A stretch of DNA of 63,467 nt. Origin: Symmetrospora coprosmae (Eukaryota > Basidiomycota > Cystobasidiomycetes > Symmetrosporaceae). The number at the start of each line of letters is the position of its first letter. The stretch's first letter is position 1. The notes under the pieces are model-generated. The model had not been told where the DNA came from. It was given only the letters and a program-made list of their open reading frames with translations, and made no database searches. Where the stretch lies: positions 1-63,467 of the forward strand of contig VUYT01000055.1 of assembly GCA_008802785.1 (NCBI GenBank). The letters are read 5' to 3'. Both the position numbers and the translations under genes were made by a program. Below are positions 56,866 to 63,467 of this stretch, one piece after another.

Positions 56866-57816
56866 CACTCTGCGCACCTGAGCACGCGCGAACGCCCCAT
56901 GCTATCCTGCATCTCAGCCTTGATCAGGCAGGGGACCATGCGCAGAGCACGGTGAACGAGATAGTCTGATCATCCGTGACGCCGCTACGCCGCCGAACAC
57001 TTTCTTGCTCTCTGAAGGAGACGCGAATGACTTGTAGCTTATGGCCTTCTACATCATAACTGCCGTACCTTCCCGTGGAAAGTATCTGCGGTCCGTTAGC
57101 GCGAGATCAAAGATGAAGCCATCGCTGTTGAAACTCCGTTGCTAGGCCAAGACGCCCGGGGACAAGCTATCGATACAGAAGCAGTTGCTATCTGTTGTTC
57201 CCTCTTTGAGACGGTCGCGTGAGCTAGCGTGCGAGCGAGAGAGGGAAAACCCAGACAGCCCCGATGGGATGGGAGAGAGAAAGAGAGTAAAAGAACATGC
57301 GGCGAGCGTCTGGAAAGATCGCTGTAGCGGTCAAACGGTAGCGGTATCGCACACCGTAGCCTTACAAGGCTGACCGGTTGGTGATGCGAGAAAAGGAGTT
57401 GGTGTTGCGACGATGGCGGCAAATCGCTCAAACCGCGAAGGCGAGCTTGCCTGTGCTGGGAAGCTGAAGAAGGCGTGCTGTGGAGCAGCGGCAGTAAAGA
57501 TACAGGTATTTGTTGGATAGAATTGACGAAATCGAGAGAATGAGAGCGTTGGAAGGGTCGTGCGCCGTGGTGAGCGCGTGTCTGTGGTCGTGCCGCAAGA
57601 AAGGGCTGTTTTTGGCTGCTTCTCAGGAGGACGATCGTGCGTCCACGCGTACAGATCCTGAGGCGGCAAGTAAGCACCTGGTATCGGAACCGAGGTATCG
57701 TCGTCCTTGCGTTTCAACGGAGGCATGGCCGACTGTCACAGGCGGCTTTTGGGATCCTGAATCGAGTGCGTTGCGTGTCGTCGTAATGCTCGGACGTGTA
57801 GAATGGCATCCGACTA
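56866..57816. other. Intergenic between convergent small Cys-rich gene and HMG-box gene
   Basis: About 950 bases. Frames on both strands are uninterpretable and shared with no neighbour by splicing. It should hold both 3' UTRs. Nothing further seen. Confidence 0.35.
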
Positions 57817-60800
57817 TTATCTCCTGCGATCTTGGTGAGTGCTGTTCTCGCCCTTGTGTGTTGTCGGGCTATATGTGTGAAAGGAAGACTGTCCCACCGA
57901 GCGAGGAGCCTGGCGGGGCAGATTGAGCGAGTCGATGGGCGGCAGGTATGGCGTACGCTGTGGTGCTTGTGCATGCGCGCGTGCGTGCCCAGGCAACGGG
58001 CTGTGGGCCAGCACGCTCGGCGGAGTAGCGGATGCCAACTCAGCAGATGCTGACGCGTGAAGCAGCTGTCCATGCCGCTGGCGGTGATCAGCGTTGACGC
58101 GCTCAGCAGCAGCGTGCGTGTGGCCGAGCGGGACGAGTGGATTCACGGGCGGCAGCTTGAATCTGTCAGGCTGCTTGGCCGCCTGCCTCTGCGCCCGTGC
58201 CTGCGCCTCTTTCTCCGCTGGGGTCCGCTCGGCCTTCTTGCGCCTCTGATCCGCCCGCACAGGCTTCGATGATGCGTGCTCGACCGTCTCGCCGGACCCG
58301 CCTACCATCCCGTATCGCCGCGCATCGCCAGTCGACGCTGCATGTGCTGTGCTGTCCGGTACATGGAACTGCAAAGGCGGAGCGGGCATGCTTGGCGGAT
58401 AGCGGATTGTACTGTGCGCCGGCTGGATGTGAGCATGAGCTTGAGTGGATCGGGGAGGCGGTGTGTGTTCGGCTGAAGCCCACGGCGTCAGCCCGTCATG
58501 GAAAGACTCGTACGCGCTCCGCTTCGACTCGAAGAACTCGGTATGCGGTGCCGGTCCCGTACTCGCCGAAGCAGATGTGCGAGAGGTCCTGGTTGTCACC
58601 GGCGTACGGTAGCTATAGGCAGGCTGCTCGCCTGCTCGGGTGGGCGGAGACCAGATGGCGTAGTTGGGTGAAGTGCCGTACTGCGTTGCCGATGGCAATA
58701 TGAAAGACGCGGATGCAGGAAGGGCGGGCGTGTCGGGCGTAATGTACGAGGGATAATGGGTAGGAGCCGGACCTTGCTGCGGCGGTGAGAAGGAAGGGGG
58801 ATATGGTGATGTTGAGGCTGACGGTGCTGTTACAGGAGTCGGCCGCATATCACCCCTGCTGCTGGTATGCCTGGAAGTGTCATAGTGCTGCGGCAGGTTC
58901 AGGGCGGCGCCAAAGGCAGGTCGAGACCACGGATCCACTGGCTCGGGCTTTGGACCGATGGTACCCCTAACAGCGGTTTTTGCGGCGGGGTGACCGTTTG
59001 CAAACTCTTGCGATACGTTCCCCTCCTGCTGGTATAATTGTCGCTGATCATCCTGCTGGCGCTCGATGTAGTGCTGATCGTGCCGCTTCTGCCGGGAAGC
59101 ATCGCCTTGCTGCCTTTGCTCGTACTGTCTGGGCGCTTGCAGCTGATGACGCTGGTAGGGATTCTGCTCTCGTTGGTGCTGCTCCTGTTCCCACGGCTGC
59201 TGATCTCGTGATTGCTGATCTCGAGGGCGCTCCGCAGTCTGCCGGTCCTCTCGGTCCCCTCCGTGCCGCTCGGTAATCTGTGTCGCCGGCATGGGCGGCA
59301 GTGTCCAGCTCGATTCGTCCTGCGTCCGCGCATGGTGTTCGGGCTCGCCTCTGCCCAAAGAGACGTCCGTCGACCCAGCTTGACCACGGTGCTGCTTTCC
59401 GGTCGTACCTAGATCCTGAAATACAGACGGTACTAGCAGCGGACCTCCCTGACTGGCGTCTTGCGCTGCAGATAGGTCATTATAGTCCAGGTAGCCCGAA
59501 GGACTGTGCGAAGCGTCGTGAGCGAGTTCAGACTGTGGCGCAGGGGGCGGGCTGAAGATGTTGAATGCTGGAGGCTGGCTGGACCTGCCGTTGCTGTTGA
59601 TAGTGACCTCGTTTGGCGGCCTGCGCGCAACGCTGCTCGTGCTGTAGCCCTTGAGTGGCGAGTCTCCTTCGACGTCCAGGCTCCCGGACGCGCGCGAAGC
59701 ATCGAGGTCCATAGCGGACGTCAACGGTCCCAGGAGTGCAGCGGGGCTGTGCGCGTCGAGCGAGCTGCCAGACGAGGCGGTGCTCGCATTGAGATCAGCG
59801 CCGAGGCGACGCATCGATGGCTCGGAGAATGGCGGGCCCAGAGGAGGAGGCATGGCCGGCGGCGGGGAGGGCGACATCCCGGGTGGGTAGGCAGCGCCAG
59901 AAGTCGAAGGGGCTGTGCGGGAGCGCGCTCGTGTGCGCATGTACGGCGACGGGGACTGGCGAACGTGCGCGCAGTGGTGCGCCTGGCTGAGGCCCATCCT
60001 CATCCCGGCGCCTTCATGCGTGTAGCTGGTGCTCCCGCTCGCACTCGTATTGACGCTCCCGCTGCTCGAGCCGGCGCTGCTCGCTGAGCCAGGCGTCGTT
60101 GCGCGCCGGCTGTGGCTCCGCCCTCGTCCGCGTCCAGCTTTCCTCGCGCCGTTCGCCCGGCGTGTGTAAACGTAGTCTGGGTGCATCTGCCATGGGCCAG
60201 ACGGCACGGCGACGCTCACCAGCAATCAGCGTTCTGCGGCTATCACCAGCGCATGCTCCAGAAAGCAAACACGTGACGTGGACATAGGAGGGCGCACCTG
60301 GTGGAAGTTCCGCTTGACGACTTTTGCATCGTCCTGGAAGCGCTGCTTCTGCTCTTGCGGCAGTTGCTTCCATTCTTGCGCAAGGAGCTTGGCGACCTCT
60401 GCGACTTTCATCCTGGGGTTTTCATCCTGGAGGGTCGGCCGGCGGAAGCGCGAGTAGATCATGAAGCTGTTGAGTGGGCGCTTAGGCGTGCCTGCGCGCA
60501 TGAGCGGGATACATAGTCAGCAGATCAGACCTATCACTTGGCTGCATGGGAGAGTGACCCACCATTCAGGTGCAGTTTTTGCCGGAGCAGAGGATTCGTC
60601 TCGACCTCGCTCGAGTATGACGAATCGCTCGTGTGTCCCGCTGTTGCGGGGCTCGGTCGAGGCAGGGCGAAGAGCGACGAGTCGAGGTAGGGCAGTGCAG
60701 CCTTATCGGGCGTATACTGTTGGTGCTGCTCATGCTGCTGCTGCTGCTGTGATGACGGACCGGCATAGGCTGCGAACCCGAGCGTCGTGTCGGAGGCTGG

Positions 60801-61170
60801 CTGCCCGTGCCTGCTTGCTGGCGTTGACTGAGGCAGCATGTGATGAAGCGGTAGCCCGCTGTCGGACGAGTAAGAGTAGTACGCCTCGTCCGAGCTGCTG
60901 CTGGATGCGGTCGCTGCCGTCAAGAGGCGCGGCAGGTGCGGGCGCGACGAAAGGCCTGCTGCGAGGTGGGAATTCGCTTGAGGTCAGCGTCGCTTCGCGT
61001 CCAGCATGGCAAGCACGCGGGAGGACAGAGGGAGGAAACTCACCTTCTGCAGATGCACTGAAGGGGTCGTCCTGGCTGTAGGAGGGTTGCTGCTGTGTGA
61101 AGGGATCATGACCTGCGGATCCATCTGGACGTGCGAAGGGCGCTGCTGAAGAGTCGATGTCGTACGGCAT
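57817..61170 (-). CDS. HMG-box (SOX/MATA-type) transcription factor
   Basis: The start MPYDIDSSAAPFARPDG (61170) leads into a Gln/Ser-rich N-terminus over two or three exons (EANSHLAAGLSSRPHL join; SSSDEAYYSYSSDSGLPLHH). The HMG box, in an exon near 60310-60500, reads KRPLNSFMIYSRFRRPTLQD, ENPRMKVAEVAKLLAQEWKQ and LPQEQKQRFQDDAKVVKRNF. An intron then joins HQ to MHPDYVYTRRANGARK, completing the SOX-type box. The C-terminal 790 residues are disordered, with Pro/Ser and a strongly Gln-rich stretch (QHQREQNPYQRHQLQAPRQY). The frame ends ENSTHQDRRR at 57817. Family knowledge: fungal relatives regulate mating (Prf1-type), hypoxia (Rox1) or stress; which one this is cannot be said. Confidence 0.88.
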
Positions 61171-62090
61171 GGTAGTTTCATGAGTGACGAAGGAGTGAGA
61201 GAGAGTGAAGAAGAGGACAGAGTCGTCTTGATACAGTGACTGTACGTGAGCGTGCCAGGCTGCACGCCAGCGGACGGACTCGACGGAAACGGAAACGGAA
61301 GCTCAGCAAGGAGAAGAGTGGACGAGTCTGAGTGTGCGGGAGGTGGAGAATGGAGATTGGGCAGTGATGGCCTTGTCCTTGGTGGTCGCCGAACTGTTTG
61401 TTCGCCGTTCGCCCTGCAAAAGCGTCTCCGGCTTTTGTGCTGCAGAATGAGCCAGCGACGCCCAGTCTCGCAGCGAGGAGATGAGAAGCGATGCGATGCT
61501 GCGATGCGACGATGCGATGAATGCACGTCAGATATTGGTATGGAAGGAAGGCGCATCAGCATCAGTGAACGAGGTCTGCCATGTCGCCATCATTCGCCCT
61601 CTCCGTCGACGGACGTGACATCTTCGTACGCTCTCCCGCTCCGCCCGTCGTCTCACATGCCAATGCCGGATAGCCCGGATGGGTCCGCAGTGGCAGCAGA
61701 CTGCACGCTGCTATGCTGCATCGATGGTCCTGGATGGGGCACTGTCAAGCGGAAGGAGACCAAGAGCCCGGCGGCGTCGTGGTCGTGGTCGTGGTCGTGG
61801 TCGTCGTCGTCGTCGACTGCCTATACGCAGGTCTCCCTCTCACCACGCCCATCTTTGACAGCCTGACGGGACTGACGAGCAGAGCACTCGCACTCGCACG
61901 CGCACTCGCACGCACACACGCATATTCACAGCCGTCTGCTCTACTTCCCAGCATACTGTTACATCCTGTCCTTAGCAGAAAGCGTCATACGTGCCACTCC
62001 GGGTATCTGCAGAACTCCGACCTCGCCGGGATACCCCTCTATCGCCGAAAAGCATACAGTCAGCTCCCACACACGACCATCCAGCTCCAC
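61171..62090. promoter_or_regulatory. Shared upstream region of the HMG-box and histidine-phosphatase genes
   Basis: About 920 bases between divergent starts. It contains GCGATG repeats (61485-61520), a GTCGTG/GTCGTC tract (61775-61816), alternating CGCACTCGCACG repeats (about 61888-61920) and an AAACGG triplet repeat (about 61285). It is probably a bidirectional promoter; the large open frames crossing it are repeat-driven. Confidence 0.4.
61775..61816. repeat. GTCGTG/GTCGTC microsatellite
   Basis: Tandem GTCGTG units that grade into pure GTC units, in the divergent intergenic region upstream of the histidine-phosphatase gene. Confidence 0.8.
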
Positions 62091-63272
62091 ATGCCCCTCG
62101 AGACCATCTACATTGCGAGGCATGGCTTCCGCCAAGGGTTCAACGTCCCAAAGAGTGGGTGGCGCACAGAGCGCCGCGCATGATAATGGCATCCACTGAC
62201 GCCTGTGAACGATTCCCCGCGGCAGGCCCCACCGGGACACGGAGAGACCCGCCGCTCACTGCTCTCGGGCAGGAGCAGGCGCGCGAGCTCGCGGCGCACT
62301 TTGTCGACCAAGGAATCGAGATTGACAGTGAGTGCGGACCAACGTCTCCAAATCGCAGCCGCCCGAGGTGGCTGCAGAATGCGGAATCATAGACAAACGC
62401 TAACGCGTTGAATTGCCAGTGATCTACAGCTCGCCGTGGTAGTGAGTTTCGCGCCCGCATCACTCGCTGCTCATCGCTGCGGGAAGCCTGCTCAGGCTGA
62501 CGCGGAATGTCCTCGCCCGACCCAACCCCCATCCGCACAGCAGATGTCTCCAGACGGCAAGCTACACCGCTGAAAGGTTAGGCAAGCCTGTACATGTCGA
62601 GTTCGGGATTGCGTGAGTCCTTCCCGCCTGCCCATCCTGCCCAGGCTCAATTCAGCGGATGTCCGACTGATCAGATCTTCTCTACATTCTTCTCCGCATC
62701 TCAGCGAGTTCTTCCAGACAGTCATCCCTGGCACGGGCCTGCATCCCCGCCCGCCATCCGCCAGAGTGCTCAAGGAGAATTTCCCGCTCATCGACCTCGA
62801 GACGCACTCTTCTGCGCCCCTGCTGGTCGCGCCGCAGACGGGCGAGTCGTTCCAAGGGATCCACGACCGCGCGCGCACCTTCCTCGGCCTGCTCGCTGCG
62901 CACCTGCGCGCAAAGCACCCGGAGGTGCGCAGCGTGCTGCTCGTCAGCCACGCGGCGACGGTCATTGCGCTCGGGAGGGCGCTCACGGGGGACACGGCGC
63001 AGAAGCGCGAGGTGCGCGCGGGGACGTGCTCGCTCTCGAGCTACCGGCGCGTCGGAGGGGCCGAGGGTGAACTGGGAGAGTGGGAGTGTCTCCTGAACGG
63101 CGACACGAGCTTTTTGAAAGGAGGCGAGCAGCGCAACTGGCACTTTGGGATGGAGGAGGAGATGGAGGAGGAAGGGATTGCAGAGCTCGTTGAGGAGACG
63201 GTGGTGCATATCGTCGAGGCTGTCGAGGGTGCTGTCGAGGGTGCAGTCGAGGGCGTGAAGTCGCGGCTGTGA
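62091..63272 (+). CDS. Histidine phosphatase superfamily protein (phosphoglycerate-mutase fold, Tfc7-like branch)
   Basis: Exon 1 (from 62091) encodes MPLETIYIARHGFRQGFNV, with the catalytic RHG motif right after the first strand. Splicing gives PTGTRRDPPLTALGQEQARE (the PPLT..G block), EIDS-VIYSSPWYR-CLQTAS YTAERLG-type sequence, and, after another intron, LSEFFQTVIPGTGLHPRPPS. The second catalytic histidine lies in VRSVLLVSHAATVIALGRAL. The ending GDTSFLKGGEQRNWHFGMEE resembles fungal relatives of the TFIIIC tau55 N-terminal domain. The C-terminus carries GAVEGAVEG repeats. The stop is at 63270-63272. Role: probable phosphatase or a non-catalytic TFIIIC-related protein; the substrate is not shown. 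At least five exons. Confidence 0.8.
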
Positions 63273-63440
63273 AGGAGCGCAAGCGCACTCGCCTGCCTTC
63301 ACTGCGCAACGCCTGCGGATCTCCTGCTCCGGACACCCCAGGCCTTCCTTCCACTGGAGCAGTATGCGATGCACTGTCCGTCAGGCCCATTGACGATCAT
63401 CCCGCACTCCCGCAGTCACTCACTGCACTGCACTGCATGG

Positions 63441-63467
63441 CCTCCCTCCCTCCCTCCCTCCCTCCCT
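63441..63467. repeat. TCCC tetranucleotide repeat at the window end
   Basis: Tandem CCTC/TCCC units continuing to the last base. It is not the TTAGGG-type fungal telomere repeat, so the window end is arbitrary, not a chromosome end. Confidence 0.85.

Noticed and set aside
63441-63467. Terminal TCCC repeat as a telomere
   Set aside because: The unit is not a telomere repeat, and coding genes run up to this edge; it is a simple microsatellite.

Overview
The window reads as nuclear DNA of a GC-rich basidiomycete fungus. Most genes are cut by short introns (about 45-130 bases) with GTGAGT-like donors and CTRAC-like branch sites, and spacing is tight on both strands. The gene set is fungal: HSP104 disaggregase, a Yap1-type redox bZIP, a Dbf2-type kinase, a Crh-type chitin-glucan transglycosylase and a fungal complex I subunit. 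A smut-type (Ustilaginomycotina) lineage is my inference from gene style, not something proven here.

Layout. 1-2789 (minus, running off the left edge) is the most unusual gene: an N-terminal KilA-N/APSES-like DNA-binding domain, a long unrecognised middle, and two tandem domains with serine-recombinase (resolvase) active-site signatures. Then TRAPP subunit TRS85 (plus), DNA polymerase zeta catalytic subunit REV3 (minus), and divergent from it HSP104 (plus) with a heat-shock element and TATA box. An F-box protein (plus), a Yap1-like bZIP factor (minus) and a SAM methyltransferase (minus) follow. Next come a kinesin (plus), an HDHD5/CECR5-like mitochondrial HAD protein (minus) and a Dbf2/Sid2-type kinase containing a 10-nt microexon (plus).

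36.2-41.7 kb, minus: a helix-hairpin-helix protein with a 14-nt microexon, a Crh-type GH16 enzyme with a chitin-binding domain, and phosphoacetylglucosamine mutase PCM1. The last two both serve chitin (precursor supply and wall cross-linking). Divergent from PCM1 is a tubulin-tyrosine-ligase-like protein, followed by an acidic unknown, a complex I NDUFB10-like subunit, two related lineage-specific tandem genes whose frames are interrupted, and a GPALPP/DUF3752 protein (all plus).

50.2-63.3 kb: a WW-MyTH4-RhoGAP protein (minus), a small Cys-rich protein (plus), an HMG-box transcription factor (minus) and a histidine-phosphatase-family protein (plus). I saw no CRISPR array, no rRNA, no convincing tRNA, and no intact retroelement or DNA transposon. 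The genes are independent transcription units. Apart from the recombinase-like gene and the tandem unknown pair, the window is ordinary conserved gene space.
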